Assembly: GCF_004341035.1 (NCBI RefSeq)
Contig: NZ_SLXK01000021.1
Location: 1-64,000, forward strand
Direction: 5' to 3'
DNA length: 64,000 nt
Source of the DNA: Scopulibacillus darangshiensis
GTDB lineage: Bacteria; Bacillota; Bacilli; Bacillales; Sporolactobacillaceae
Below, piece by piece: positions 43,984-53,297 of the stretch. Numbering within the stretch: position 1 is the first letter of the stretch; each line of letters begins with the position of its first letter. The position numbers and the translations under genes are program-made. The notes under the pieces are model-generated. The model saw nothing but the letters and a program-made list of their open reading frames with translations, ran no database searches and was not told where the DNA came from.

Positions 43984-45240
43984 ATGCGTTGGGGTATACT
44001 TGCCTTTTTGTTTGTAGCCATTTTTATAAACTTTGTTGATAAGTCTCTCATTGGGTACGCCGCTGGTCCGATCATGAAAGAGTTTAACCTTTCATATGTA
44101 CAATGGGGACTAGTTGGCAGCAGTTTTTTCTGGCTTTTCTCAATTGCGGGTGTCTTTGGGGCTGGATTGTCTGATCGAATCGGATCAAAAAAAATGTTGA
44201 GTATTCTCCTAATGTCTTGGGCTGTTTTACAATTTGGTGCTTATGCTATTGTCGGTTTTCCGATCCTGATTCTTTATCGAGTTCTGTTGGGGATAGGTGA
44301 GGGGCCATTTACTCCTACAGGTTATGCACATTTAAAAAAATGGTTTCCTCCGCAATCACGTGGTATAGCATTTTCTATATTTAATTCGGGAGCAACGTTA
44401 GGTGCTTTAATATCAGCACCAATCATCGTTGCCATGATTGAGAACTTAGGTTGGCGTACAGCCTTTGCTTCTCTAGGTTTATTAAGTTTTGTTTGGGTAA
44501 TCCTTTGGGTGTTGATAGCTAAAGAAAAGCCAAAAGGCAGTATGGGATGGAGTGAACCTTCATCACCCTCCGGCAAATTAAAGTGGTCGGAAATCTCTTC
44601 AATTATACTGACGCCTACTTGCATTCTTGTTTTATTTACATGTTTTGCAAGCTTCTGGTTTTCAACTTGGTCTGCCGTTTGGTTGCCTACTTATCTTGTT
44701 AAAGTCGTTGGGCTGACTCCAATGGAGATGGGATATGCTGCTGTAGCAATTGGAATAGCTGGGGCAGTTATATCAATCTTGGTTTCGTATGTTTCAGATC
44801 GTTTGTATAAAAAAAGTCGGAACAATAGAAAATCCCGTGTATTCATCGGAGCTATAACCATGATTATAGGTGCATTGTTTTTGTCTTCCTCCATGTTATC
44901 AAAATCAGCTGTCTTGACAGTCGCTTTATTATGTTTGTCAAAAGGGTTTATCGTTGCTGTGCTTGCAATTACACCACAGATTCTCATTCATTTGCTTCCT
45001 GAACGAAGTGGATTAATGTCAAGTCTTGGTACGTCATTTATGAATTTTTCAGGTATGATTTCACCGATTGTAAGCGGTTATCTTCTAAAATTAGCTGGCG
45101 ATAATACAACTCTTGGGTTCAACTATACGTTTTTATGCAATATAGGTTTATTAGTGATTGTTGCAATTTTATTCAGTATCTTTGCTAGACCTGATAAACC
45201 GAAGAAAACAATGGGAACTTCAGCGGGAGTGTTTCAATAA
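43984..45240 (+). CDS. MFS transporter (anion:cation symporter-type)
   Basis: 418 aa, 12 predicted helices. NFVDKSLIGYAAGPIMKEFNLSYVQWGLVGSSFFW and the loop DRIGSKKMLSILLMSW belong to the ACS subgroup of the major facilitator superfamily, which takes up organic anions such as phthalate, glucarate or phthalate-like acids. Its position in the cluster suggests uptake of the growth substrate or of an acid intermediate. GGGGGATTTTCCTAT precedes ATG 43984. Confidence 0.85.
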   Translation: MRWGILAFLFVAIFINFVDKSLIGYAAGPIMKEFNLSYVQWGLVGSSFFWLFSIAGVFGAGLSDRIGSKKMLSILLMSWAVLQFGAYAIVGFPILILYRVLLGIGEGPFTPTGYAHLKKWFPPQSRGIAFSIFNSGATLGALISAPIIVAMIENLGWRTAFASLGLLSFVWVILWVLIAKEKPKGSMGWSEPSSPSGKLKWSEISSIILTPTCILVLFTCFASFWFSTWSAVWLPTYLVKVVGLTPMEMGYAAVAIGIAGAVISILVSYVSDRLYKKSRNNRKSRVFIGAITMIIGALFLSSSMLSKSAVLTVALLCLSKGFIVAVLAITPQILIHLLPERSGLMSSLGTSFMNFSGMISPIVSGYLLKLAGDNTTLGFNYTFLCNIGLLVIVAILFSIFARPDKPKKTMGTSAGVFQ

Positions 45241-45292
45241 TCTAAATCGTTTAGAGGGTAATTAAAAAGGTAAGGAGAGGGAGGGTATTTTT

Positions 45293-46054
45293 TTGAAAGA
45301 AAAGGTTGTTATCGTTACGGGCGGGAGCAGTGGAATGGGAAAAGCAATGGCAATAAAGTTTGCAAAAGAAGGAGCGTTTGTCGTTATTACGGGTCGGACC
45401 TTGGAACGCTTGGAAGAAGCCAAGAAAGAAATAGAGCAGGTTAATGGACAAATACTTTGTTATCAAATGGATGTGCGTGATCCGGATAACGTTCACAATA
45501 TGGTTCGTACAACGAAAGATACGTTTGGGAAAATTGACTTTCTTATAAATAATGCCGCCGGCAACTTCTTATGTCCTGCTGAAGAGCTTTCTAACAATGG
45601 CTGGCATGCTGTAATAGATATTGTTCTTAATGGTACGTGGTATTGTTCGCAAGCGGTAGGGAAAGAGTGGATTGCTAGTAATCAAAAAGGTAGCATTCTA
45701 AATATCGTTGCAACATATGCTTGGACTTCTGGAGCTGGAGTCATTCATTCGGCTTGTGCTAAAGCAGGTGTATTGGCGATGACGCGCACGCTTGCTGTCG
45801 AATGGGGATCGAAATACGGAATCAGCGCGAATGCTATAGCTCCTGGTCCAATAGAAAATACTGGTGGATTCGATCGTTTGATTCCGTCTTCTTCTGAAGC
45901 ATATCAGCAAAAAATAAACAGCATACCTGCGAGACGATTTGGCCAACCGGAAGAGGTGGCTAATTTAGCTTATTTCCTCCTATCTCCACAATCAGATTAT
46001 ATTAATGGGGAATGTATAACAATTGATGGGGGACAATGGCTTAATCGAAAATAG
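45293..46054 (+). CDS. short-chain dehydrogenase, 2,4-dienoyl-CoA reductase-like
   Basis: 253 aa: VIVTGGSSGMGKAMAIKFAKEGA (NADP motif), NNAAGNF, and GVIHSACAKAGVLAMTRTLAVEWG. The classical Tyr of YxxxK is replaced in an SACAKAG context, a feature of the 2,4-dienoyl-CoA reductase (FadH/DECR) subgroup, which lets unsaturated acyl-CoA enter beta-oxidation. TTG 45293 is the start, with GGAGAGGGAGGG upstream. Confidence 0.85.
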   Translation: MKEKVVIVTGGSSGMGKAMAIKFAKEGAFVVITGRTLERLEEAKKEIEQVNGQILCYQMDVRDPDNVHNMVRTTKDTFGKIDFLINNAAGNFLCPAEELSNNGWHAVIDIVLNGTWYCSQAVGKEWIASNQKGSILNIVATYAWTSGAGVIHSACAKAGVLAMTRTLAVEWGSKYGISANAIAPGPIENTGGFDRLIPSSSEAYQQKINSIPARRFGQPEEVANLAYFLLSPQSDYINGECITIDGGQWLNRK

Positions 46055-46091
46055 TTGTTAAAGTCTAGATACGAGAAGGGAGAGAATCACC

Positions 46092-46880
46092 ATAGAGGAA
46101 CTTTTAGCGAGTACACACTACGGGGTTCGAACTTTGACACTAAATCGCCCCGAATGTTTAAATGCCATCAATGATACGTTAAGTTCACAATTGCAGCTAG
46201 CTTTGAAAGATGCGTCATCCGATGATGACGTTCGTGTGATTGTAATAACTGGTAAAGGGCGCGGTTTTTGTGCAGGCCTTGATCTAAAGGATCGTTCTGC
46301 TAGACTTCCGGAACGGAAAACTCGTCACAAGCAATTAGATGAATTAGGATGGGTTGGCCGTCAAGCAATAAGTTTAATCGAATGTGACAAACCAGTCATT
46401 GCTGCGATAAATGGTGTGGCTGCAGGAGCGGGATTAGCGTTAGCACTTGCATGTGATTTACGCTTTATGTCTGAAAGTGCGAAAGTTACAACAGGGTATA
46501 TCCGTCGTGGATTAAGTCCTGATGCAGGCATGTGTTACTTTTTGCCTCGATTGGTTGGCCAAACGAAAGCGGCAGAAATGATCTTTACGGGCTGTGATAT
46601 ATTGCCGAATGAAGCTGAACAAATCGGACTTGTAAACAAAGTATTCTCTGATGAAGAGTTCGATGAACGTGTCATGACAGTTGCTAAAGAACTTGCAGAA
46701 GGCCCACCAATTGCATTAACTCTTTCAAAACGGCTTTTTAAAGCAAGTGAGGAAGTTGATCTGACAACATTGTTAAAGCAAGAACTTTCATCAATTAAAG
46801 CTTGTTTTGAAACGAAAGATGCAAAGGAAGGGATACAAGCATTTGTAGAAAAAAGAAAGCCCCTTTTCAAAGGTGAATAA
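46092..46880 (+). CDS. enoyl-CoA hydratase/isomerase-family protein, start codon apparently ATA
   Basis: A crotonase-fold protein with FCAGLDLKDRSARLP, AINGVAAGAGLALALACDLRFMSES and GMCYFLPRLVGQTKAAEM. The aligned N-terminus (EELLASTHYGVRTLTLNRPE) is in frame from 46092, where the codon is ATA with AAGGGAGAG six bases upstream; the only normal start in frame is TTG 46134, which cuts off the first strand. So either ATA is used at low level or this is a start-codon mutation. In the first oxyanion/glutamate position CDLRFMSE differs from CDIRIA of the hydratase at 36815, so it may be an isomerase or a different hydratase. Confidence 0.8.
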   Translation: MEELLASTHYGVRTLTLNRPECLNAINDTLSSQLQLALKDASSDDDVRVIVITGKGRGFCAGLDLKDRSARLPERKTRHKQLDELGWVGRQAISLIECDKPVIAAINGVAAGAGLALALACDLRFMSESAKVTTGYIRRGLSPDAGMCYFLPRLVGQTKAAEMIFTGCDILPNEAEQIGLVNKVFSDEEFDERVMTVAKELAEGPPIALTLSKRLFKASEEVDLTTLLKQELSSIKACFETKDAKEGIQAFVEKRKPLFKGE

Positions 46881-46973
46881 TGGTGTGCCATAAAATCGAG
46901 GAAATGACAGAATTACAGTTTGTTACGATTAAAACAGAATTATAAAAGAAGAAGTAAAGGAGGTAAGGAAGCT

Positions 46974-48164
46974 ATGTGTTTTGCAAAACTAGTTTTTGCT
47001 CCGTTAAGTTATACAGGATGGGGAGCTTTGAAACAATTACTGACTGAAGTTGAAAAATACTCACCAAAGAAAATTCTTGTCGTAACAGATCCTATTCTTG
47101 AGAAGATAGGATTAGTAGAGAAAGTAGCTAAGCCCCTTAAAGAGGAGGGGTATGATATTACCGTATACACTGAAATTGAACCAGAACCACCACTAGAAAT
47201 TGGTGAAAAGCTGGTGTCTTTTACACGTGAAGGTCAATTTGAAATGGTTATTGGTGTTGGCGGTGGGAGTGCTATGGACTTAGCTAAGTTAGCCGCCGTT
47301 TTAACAGTACATGAAGGGCCAGTGGCTCATTACTTAAACTTAACAGGAACAAAAAAGGTTAAAAAGAAAGGGTTACCAATGATCCTTATCCCTACAACTT
47401 CAGGAACAGGATCGGAAGTTACGAATATATCTGTCCTTTCCTTAGAGAATACAAAAGATGTGGTAACTCATGATTATCTTTTAGCAGATATTACAATTGT
47501 TGATCCAGAATTGACGGTCTCTGTACCTTCAAAAGTAACAGCAGCTACAGGAATTGATGCACTAACACATGCGGTAGAGGCCTATGTTTCTGTGAATGCA
47601 AGCCCAACGTCTGATGCATTAGCGATTCAAGCCATTCGTTTAATTGGGCGTTCACTGCGGAAGGCAGTAGAAAACGGAAATGACAAACAGGCTCGTATTG
47701 ATATGAGTCATGGTAGTTATTTAGCTGGATTAGCATTTTTTAATGCGGGAGTAGCTGGTGTTCACGCATTGGCCTATCCTTTAGGTGGGAAGTTTCATAT
47801 CCCTCATGGAGAATCGAATGCAATATTATTACCTTATGTCATGGGATATATTCGAAAAAGCTGTACGAAGAGAATGAAAGATGTTTTGGATGCTTTGGAT
47901 GAGAGCTATCATTCTTTGTCAGAAGAGGAGGCTTCTTATAAGTGTATTGATGAATTTAAAAAGCTAATAGTTGATGTAGGAATTCCAAATACATTAAAAG
48001 GATTTAATATTCCCGAATCAGCAATTGATAGCTTAACTGAAGAAGGAGAGGGACAAAAGAGATTATTAGTTCGAAGCCCTTTACCATTGGAACGAGATGA
48101 TATTTACCGGATTTATCAAGCCGCATTTGAAGGAGTAATCGTCGAACCTTGTCTGATAAAATAA
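46974..48164 (+). CDS. iron-containing alcohol dehydrogenase
   Basis: A 396-aa group III alcohol dehydrogenase. NAD loop: GVGGGSAMDLAKLAAVL. Metal ligands: D in ATGIDALTHAVEAYV, H in the same motif, H in GVHALAYPLGGKFHIPHGE, all present. It should oxidise a primary or secondary alcohol. AGGAGGTAAGGAAGCT precedes ATG. In this cluster a fatty alcohol released from the sulfate ester is a reasonable substrate (inference). Confidence 0.9.
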   Translation: MCFAKLVFAPLSYTGWGALKQLLTEVEKYSPKKILVVTDPILEKIGLVEKVAKPLKEEGYDITVYTEIEPEPPLEIGEKLVSFTREGQFEMVIGVGGGSAMDLAKLAAVLTVHEGPVAHYLNLTGTKKVKKKGLPMILIPTTSGTGSEVTNISVLSLENTKDVVTHDYLLADITIVDPELTVSVPSKVTAATGIDALTHAVEAYVSVNASPTSDALAIQAIRLIGRSLRKAVENGNDKQARIDMSHGSYLAGLAFFNAGVAGVHALAYPLGGKFHIPHGESNAILLPYVMGYIRKSCTKRMKDVLDALDESYHSLSEEEASYKCIDEFKKLIVDVGIPNTLKGFNIPESAIDSLTEEGEGQKRLLVRSPLPLERDDIYRIYQAAFEGVIVEPCLIK

Positions 48165-48209
48165 GAATTTGAAAGCATGAGATTATTGAAACGATGAAAG
48201 AGGATAAAA

Positions 48210-48623
48210 ATGTTTAAAACAACAATTCACCCACGTGTATCTGAAACCGACGCTTTAGGTCATATTAACAATACAACGGTTCCGGTTTGGTTTGAATCAG
48301 GTCGGCATGACATTTTCAAAATGTTCATGCCAAATCTATCATTTGATAATTGGAAGCTGGTCGTTGTAAATTTAAATATTGATTTTGTCAGCCAAATTTA
48401 TTTTGGGAAAGAAGTAGAAATATTGACTTGGATTAAGAAAATAGGAAATAGAAGTTTTGTAGTTTATGAGGAGTTGTATCAAAATAATAACTTATGTGCA
48501 AAAGGAACTGCGACTTACGTTAATTTCAATCTTCATACACAAGAATCAGACCCAATCCCCGAGCCCATTCGTGTGCAGCTTGAGGCCCATATGTTAAATG
48601 AAAATGCAAAAGAGGAAGTATAA
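48210..48623 (+). CDS. acyl-CoA thioesterase (4HBT hot-dog fold)
   Basis: A 137-aa hot-dog protein: RVSETDALGHINNTTVPVWFESGRHDIFK holds the catalytic Asp/Glu helix, and KGTATYVNFNLHT ends the fold. It hydrolyses short or medium acyl-CoA and may act as a relief valve when acyl-CoA builds up. ATG 48210 follows AAAGAGGATAAA. 45 bp after the first alcohol dehydrogenase. Confidence 0.85.
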   Translation: MFKTTIHPRVSETDALGHINNTTVPVWFESGRHDIFKMFMPNLSFDNWKLVVVNLNIDFVSQIYFGKEVEILTWIKKIGNRSFVVYEELYQNNNLCAKGTATYVNFNLHTQESDPIPEPIRVQLEAHMLNENAKEEV

Positions 48624-48658
48624 ATTTTTTACCATAATTAGAAGAGAAGGGTGAAGTT

Positions 48659-50335
48659 ATGACGAAATCAGATCTTCAACAAACGGTCGACGCAAAAAAA
48701 ATATTTAGTGAAAAGCCCTCTCCATCGGAGTACTTATTAAATCATGCGAAACGATTTAATAAAAGAATTGAAAAAGTAACTGATGGCGTGTATTCCGCCA
48801 TCGGTTATGCGATGGGGAATTGTATCTTGATTGCTACAGAAGAGGGGAATGTTATTGTTGATACGACTGAGAGCCTACAAGCTACCAAGGAAATAAGGGA
48901 GGAGTTTGATAAGATTTCACCTAAGCCGACGGTTGCCGTGATTTACACACATGGACATACCGATCATGTCATGGGCACTTCTGCTTTTTTAAATGGAGAA
49001 ACAGAGGTTTACGCGAACCAAAAGACAAAAGAGTTCTTTGATATGCAATTTAGTCAGTTGCAAGACATACTTGGTCTTCGAGGAAGAAGACAGTTTGGGA
49101 CACGTCTTCCTGAAGGATACGTCCCTTGTGCCGGTCTAGGCCCCACCCTTAGTATCGACAGGGGTAAACCTATCTTAGTACCCCCTACGAAAACATTCGA
49201 AGATTCAATGGCATTAAAAATTGGCGGAGTCAGATTTATTCTTGTTCATGCACCTGGTGAGACAGAAGATCAAATTTTTATTTGGCTGCCTGATAAAAAG
49301 GTATTAATAAGTGCCGATAACTATTATCCGTCATTTCCGAATCTATATGCTATCCGAGGTACGGCGCCGCGACCTGTGCATCAATGGATTCGATCGCTGG
49401 ATAAGATGCGCGGCCTCGGTGCCGAATATATGGTACCCTGCCATTCGGAACCAATCCGTGGATCAGAAAGAATTGACGAATTATTAACGATGTATAGAGA
49501 TGCGATCCAGTATGTTCACGATGCAGTTGTGAGAGGTGCAAACCAGGGTAAGACTCCTGATGAACTAGTAGAAGAAATTAAACTTCCGCCGCATTTTGAT
49601 GACTACCCTGAGATCTTACAATTATACGGACAAGTGTCATGGTCGATTAGAGCGATTTATGAAGGATACCTAGGTTGGTTTGATGGAAATGCTACCAATT
49701 TGAGCTCACTTTCTCCAAAAGTTCGTGGGCAGAAAATTATTGATATAGCGGGTGGAAGTAATCGGTTACTTGAAGAGGGGAAGAAGGCGATAGAAACGGG
49801 AGAGTACCAGTGGGCAGCTGAAACTTCAGATATGTTATTGGCGGTTTCGCCGGAAAATACAAGCGCTTTGGAATTAAAAGTGGAAGCGTTATACAAGTTA
49901 GGGGAGTCGTCTCATAGCTCAACGGGCAGATCGTATTACTTTACCCAGGCATTAGAATTAGCTGGTGAACTTCCTATTAGACCAATTCCACTCAAAGTGA
50001 AGCTTGCAAATGCATTAGCAATGCCGTTGGAAACATTCTTTGAAAATATGTCTATACGCCTTGATCCTCATGCCAGTTTTGATAAATGGATTGCAGTAGG
50101 TTTTAAAATCACAGATACCAATGAAACGTATACAGTCATTGTCCGTCGTGGAATCGCTGAAGTTCGTGTAGGTTGTTCAGAAAAATCCGACTTGATTGTA
50201 CATCTGCAGGGTGATTTGTGGAAGGAAATTTCTTTGGGAGCCATTAATCCCGAGGAAGCGATTAATGAAGGAAGTTTGAAAATAGAAGGAAATCTGGAAT
50301 TACTCAAGGAATTTAATTCTCTGTTCAATGCGTGA
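48659..50335 (+). CDS. SdsA-like alkylsulfatase (MBL-fold, dimerisation, SCP2-like)
   Basis: 558 aa. The metallo-beta-lactamase domain has THGHTDHVMG (zinc-binding HxHxDH), with later HAPGETEDQIFIW, NLYAIRGTAPRPVHQW and PCHSEPIRG; a dimerisation domain (from about residue 310) and a C-terminal SCP2-like lipid-binding domain follow (KVRVGCSEKSDLIVHLQGD-type region). This order is that of SdsA1-type alkylsulfatases, which cleave alkyl sulfates to alcohol and sulfate. No N-terminal signal peptide is obvious, so it acts inside the cell. The first residues of the fatty alcohol branch thus come from here (inference). Confidence 0.85.
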   Translation: MTKSDLQQTVDAKKIFSEKPSPSEYLLNHAKRFNKRIEKVTDGVYSAIGYAMGNCILIATEEGNVIVDTTESLQATKEIREEFDKISPKPTVAVIYTHGHTDHVMGTSAFLNGETEVYANQKTKEFFDMQFSQLQDILGLRGRRQFGTRLPEGYVPCAGLGPTLSIDRGKPILVPPTKTFEDSMALKIGGVRFILVHAPGETEDQIFIWLPDKKVLISADNYYPSFPNLYAIRGTAPRPVHQWIRSLDKMRGLGAEYMVPCHSEPIRGSERIDELLTMYRDAIQYVHDAVVRGANQGKTPDELVEEIKLPPHFDDYPEILQLYGQVSWSIRAIYEGYLGWFDGNATNLSSLSPKVRGQKIIDIAGGSNRLLEEGKKAIETGEYQWAAETSDMLLAVSPENTSALELKVEALYKLGESSHSSTGRSYYFTQALELAGELPIRPIPLKVKLANALAMPLETFFENMSIRLDPHASFDKWIAVGFKITDTNETYTVIVRRGIAEVRVGCSEKSDLIVHLQGDLWKEISLGAINPEEAINEGSLKIEGNLELLKEFNSLFNA

Positions 50336-50355
50336 TTTGAGGAGGAGGTATAGAG

Positions 50356-50383
50356 AGCGGTTCACCTTGTGTGAATCGCTTTT
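50356..50383 (+). terminator. probable rho-independent terminator
   Basis: AGCGGTTCAC (50356-50365) / GTGAATCGCT (50371-50380) stem, then TTTT. Confidence 0.7.
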
Positions 50384-50474
50384 GAAGCTTACAACGTTAC
50401 CTTTAAATTGATAGGAAGCTATCTATCATATTAAAACAATATTGGTAAGCTTTAAGAAAGAGAGGGAGGTAAGA

Positions 50475-51437
50475 ATGAATGAGAAAATAGGCCCTATTGA
50501 AATTATTATGGGGGATAACAAAAGTCGTGTTCCTTTCTCAACGTCACTCCTTATAGCAGGTCAAGAACATTCAACACTTATTGATTGCGGGGCAGGCCAG
50601 ACAGCTTTTGAATACATGAAAAAGGAACATAGAGTCATGCAAATTTATTTGACTCACCACCATTTTGATCACATTTGGGGAGCACATCTATTCCCTGAAG
50701 CGGAAAAGTTGATTAATCATAATGATGTAAATAAAATATCCGATATTAATGAAATTGGCAAAGCAATGGGCATTTATGCTGTATTTAGAAAAGAAGAGAT
50801 CGAGAAATGGATAGAATCCCAGCAAAATAAAAAGTGGCAGGGTAAGGTACTTGGAAAGAGAACGTTGGACGTTACTGGCTCGTATCGTTATGATGAAGAA
50901 ATTGAAATGTCGGGTGTAAAAGTTAGCATGATCCATGCTCCTGGACATTCCGAAGGATTTTGCTGCCCTTATATACCTGATTACGGAATCCTCTTAGTTG
51001 GGGATATCGATTTAACCACGTTCGGTCCATTTTACGGAGATGCAGATAGTAATATTGATCAATTCATTGAATCAGCAAAAAAGACACTCGAATTCGATGT
51101 GAAATATTATGTAACGTCACACCAAAAAGGCATGTATTTAAAAAAGGAATATAAACACCAATTAGAAAAGTATCTACTGATTATTGAAAGAAGGGAAAAG
51201 AAAATCAAGCAAGCCATCCATAAAGGGGATTCTCCTCAACAATTAGTCCAACAAGACATTTTTTATTATAAGAAACAATACGAACGAAATCTAATATTTA
51301 TGAAGAATGAAATATTAAGCATAGCCAAACATCTGAAACGTCTCATCGACCATGGAGAACCTTATGAGGATTATTATGAAGAATTTATCACAGCCCATAA
51401 TCTGAACAGAAAGTACATGGAGTACTCCAGTGGCTAG
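50475..51437 (+). CDS. MBL-fold metallohydrolase
   Basis: A 320-aa MBL protein: HSTLIDCGAGQTAFEYM, YLTHHHFDHIWGAHLF (HxHxDH) and MIHAPGHSEGFC, GDIDLTTFGPFYG, HQKGMYL. The C-terminal 110 residues form a long helical, highly charged extension of unknown role. The substrate is unknown; a lactone, thioester or sulfate ester is possible. ATG 50475 follows AGGGAGGTAAGA. Confidence 0.8.
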   Translation: MNEKIGPIEIIMGDNKSRVPFSTSLLIAGQEHSTLIDCGAGQTAFEYMKKEHRVMQIYLTHHHFDHIWGAHLFPEAEKLINHNDVNKISDINEIGKAMGIYAVFRKEEIEKWIESQQNKKWQGKVLGKRTLDVTGSYRYDEEIEMSGVKVSMIHAPGHSEGFCCPYIPDYGILLVGDIDLTTFGPFYGDADSNIDQFIESAKKTLEFDVKYYVTSHQKGMYLKKEYKHQLEKYLLIIERREKKIKQAIHKGDSPQQLVQQDIFYYKKQYERNLIFMKNEILSIAKHLKRLIDHGEPYEDYYEEFITAHNLNRKYMEYSSG

Positions 51438-51530
51438 GTGCCGAAAGAATAAATATCCCCCCTTTATACAGATTTACTGTTAATTTACAAAAAGACATTA
51501 TATGAAAATGTTGTAGTGGGAGGAACGTAT

Positions 51531-52730
51531 ATGTATCTAGAAAGATTAAACCAATTTAGTTTAGGACCTGACCTATTATTTGGAGTAGGTGCTATTTCGC
51601 ATGTTCCTGAAATTATTAACCGTGAAGGTTTCAAAAAAGTTATGATTATTTGCGATGAAGGCATCGAAAAAGCTCAAATTCTTGAGAAGGTACTGGAGAA
51701 AATTCGAAAATCAAATGCCCAGATTACTGTGTTCTCCAATGTGGAGGCTAACCCAACGACCGACACTGTTAAAACGGGAATGCATTTACTTAAAAAGTTT
51801 CGACCTGATCTCTTAATTGGGCTCGGAGGCGGAAGCCCTATTGATGTAGCAAAAGCACTGGGCATACTGGCTACTAATGGAGGTCGCATTACGGATTACG
51901 AAGGTATTGACCGATTTTCAAATCAACCACTCCCTCTTCTAGCCATCCCTACAACGGCTGGAACAGGCAGTGAAGTCACTATTTTTACCGTAGTGACCGA
52001 TCCTATTAAAGAATACAAGTTAACAGTGGGTGGCAGCATGCTTGCTCCTAAATGGGCAGTCATAGCCCCGGCTTTAACGATAACATTGCCTCCAAAGCTT
52101 ACAGCCGCCACCGGACTAGATGCACTCGTCCATGCTATTGAGTCTTATACATCTACTATGTCTTATGCTTTAACAGAAACACTGGCGTTAGATGCGATTC
52201 GTACGATTTCCTCTAATTTAAGACAAGCCGTCTTTAATGGAGAAAATCTTTCAGCCAGAAGAAAGATGCTATATGGAAGTCTTGTAGCAGGTATTGCCTT
52301 TAACAATACACGACTTGGAAATGTTCACGCGATGAGCCATCCTTTAAGCGCCAAGTATCACGTGCCACATGGTGTAGCGAATTCAGTATTACTTCCTCAT
52401 GTGATGGAATTTAATTTGCCGGCTGCTCCAGGTAAATTTCTAAATATTGCAAAGTCTATAGGAGAGTATATTGATCCAACTCAAACGCTTATGGCAAATG
52501 CTTATAAAGCTATAGAAGCCGTTAAACAATTATCAAGGGACATTCATATTCCAAAGGATTTTTCTGAATACCAAATTCGTGAATCAGATATTTTACCAAT
52601 GGCAGAAGATGCGATGAAAAGCGGGAACATTGCAGTAAATCCCAGAAAAACAAATATAGAAGATGTTGTCTCTTTATATAAAAAAACGATGGGAAGAACT
52701 TCTTTTGAAACTGATTCGGTTTTGGAATAA
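51531..52730 (+). CDS. iron-containing alcohol dehydrogenase
   Basis: A 399-aa second member of the Fe-ADH family: GLGGGSPIDVAKALGIL (NAD loop), TAATGLDALVHAIESY, NVHAMSHPLSAKYHVPHGVANS (metal histidines). It is a paralogue of that at 46974. Having two alcohol dehydrogenases and no aldehyde dehydrogenase in the cluster is notable. ATG 51531 follows GGGAGGAACG. Confidence 0.9.
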   Translation: MYLERLNQFSLGPDLLFGVGAISHVPEIINREGFKKVMIICDEGIEKAQILEKVLEKIRKSNAQITVFSNVEANPTTDTVKTGMHLLKKFRPDLLIGLGGGSPIDVAKALGILATNGGRITDYEGIDRFSNQPLPLLAIPTTAGTGSEVTIFTVVTDPIKEYKLTVGGSMLAPKWAVIAPALTITLPPKLTAATGLDALVHAIESYTSTMSYALTETLALDAIRTISSNLRQAVFNGENLSARRKMLYGSLVAGIAFNNTRLGNVHAMSHPLSAKYHVPHGVANSVLLPHVMEFNLPAAPGKFLNIAKSIGEYIDPTQTLMANAYKAIEAVKQLSRDIHIPKDFSEYQIRESDILPMAEDAMKSGNIAVNPRKTNIEDVVSLYKKTMGRTSFETDSVLE

Positions 52731-52999
52731 ATAAGCATTAACGATAAGTGTACTAGCCAGACTGCTAATATGGATGGTCATTTACTCGGGTTTCATTTTG
52801 ATGCTCAATTATTGCTATAGAAAATTCGATACTTATATATCTTTGGAAATCCGAGTAATTTTTCAATCTGAATATTATTAATCAACACGACCATCTATTT
52901 ATTTTTAAGTGTCAGTTCAGCCTGTATATTTGTCATATTGAAAAAAGATTGAGCCGTCAACTGTGTGGCCATAGTATATTGGTCATAAAGTTGACGGCT
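52731..52999. other. cluster end and hairpin region
   Basis: No gene. ACTCGG..TTTC near 52789 and GAAATCCGAGT near 52847 can pair as a loose terminator for the plus-strand cluster. GAGCCGTCAACT (52949-52960) pairs perfectly with AGTTGACGGCTC (52989-53000), with a T-run on the minus strand, right at the border of the repeated pucR sequence. Confidence 0.5.
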
Positions 53000-53256
53000 C
53001 TTAATGAAAACAGTGTGGATGCCAATTGCACGAATTTCTTTTGATGACAGCCATAGCAAATGTTCGATGATATTTCCCGATTCAAGGAATGAGGTAAACG
53101 TAGTCAATATAACGCCATTCTTTTTATCCGCTCACTCCTAAGTGCAAATTCTTGTATGTTAATATATTCTAACGGCTTGTCCGCGCCCCCTTGGTCGGAT
53201 ATAAGCTGTACATCGTACGGTTTTAGATTTTCTAATAAACGCTGGACGGTGATCAT
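53000..53256 (-). pseudogene. truncated pucR copy
   Basis: A second copy of the first 85 codons of the PucR regulator at 31327. A one-base deletion near 53121 (T-run) breaks the frame, and the gene stops at a hairpin (52949-53000). The leader, with ACGAGGTG-like site, is preserved. See the direct repeat features. Confidence 0.8.
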
Positions 53257-53297
53257 TTTTTACACCTCGTTTTCTCCAAACTAGTTACATTTTCTAA
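53000..53297. repeat. direct repeat, right copy (pucR 5' end)
   Basis: Partner of 31070-31368, about 92% identical by hand count, same orientation. Together they flank the 21.6-kb sigma-54 catabolic cluster. Confidence 0.8.

Noticed and set aside
52895-53107. 70-aa minus-strand ORF
   Set aside because: It begins inside the truncated pucR copy and reads through the hairpin; it is explained by the pseudogene.
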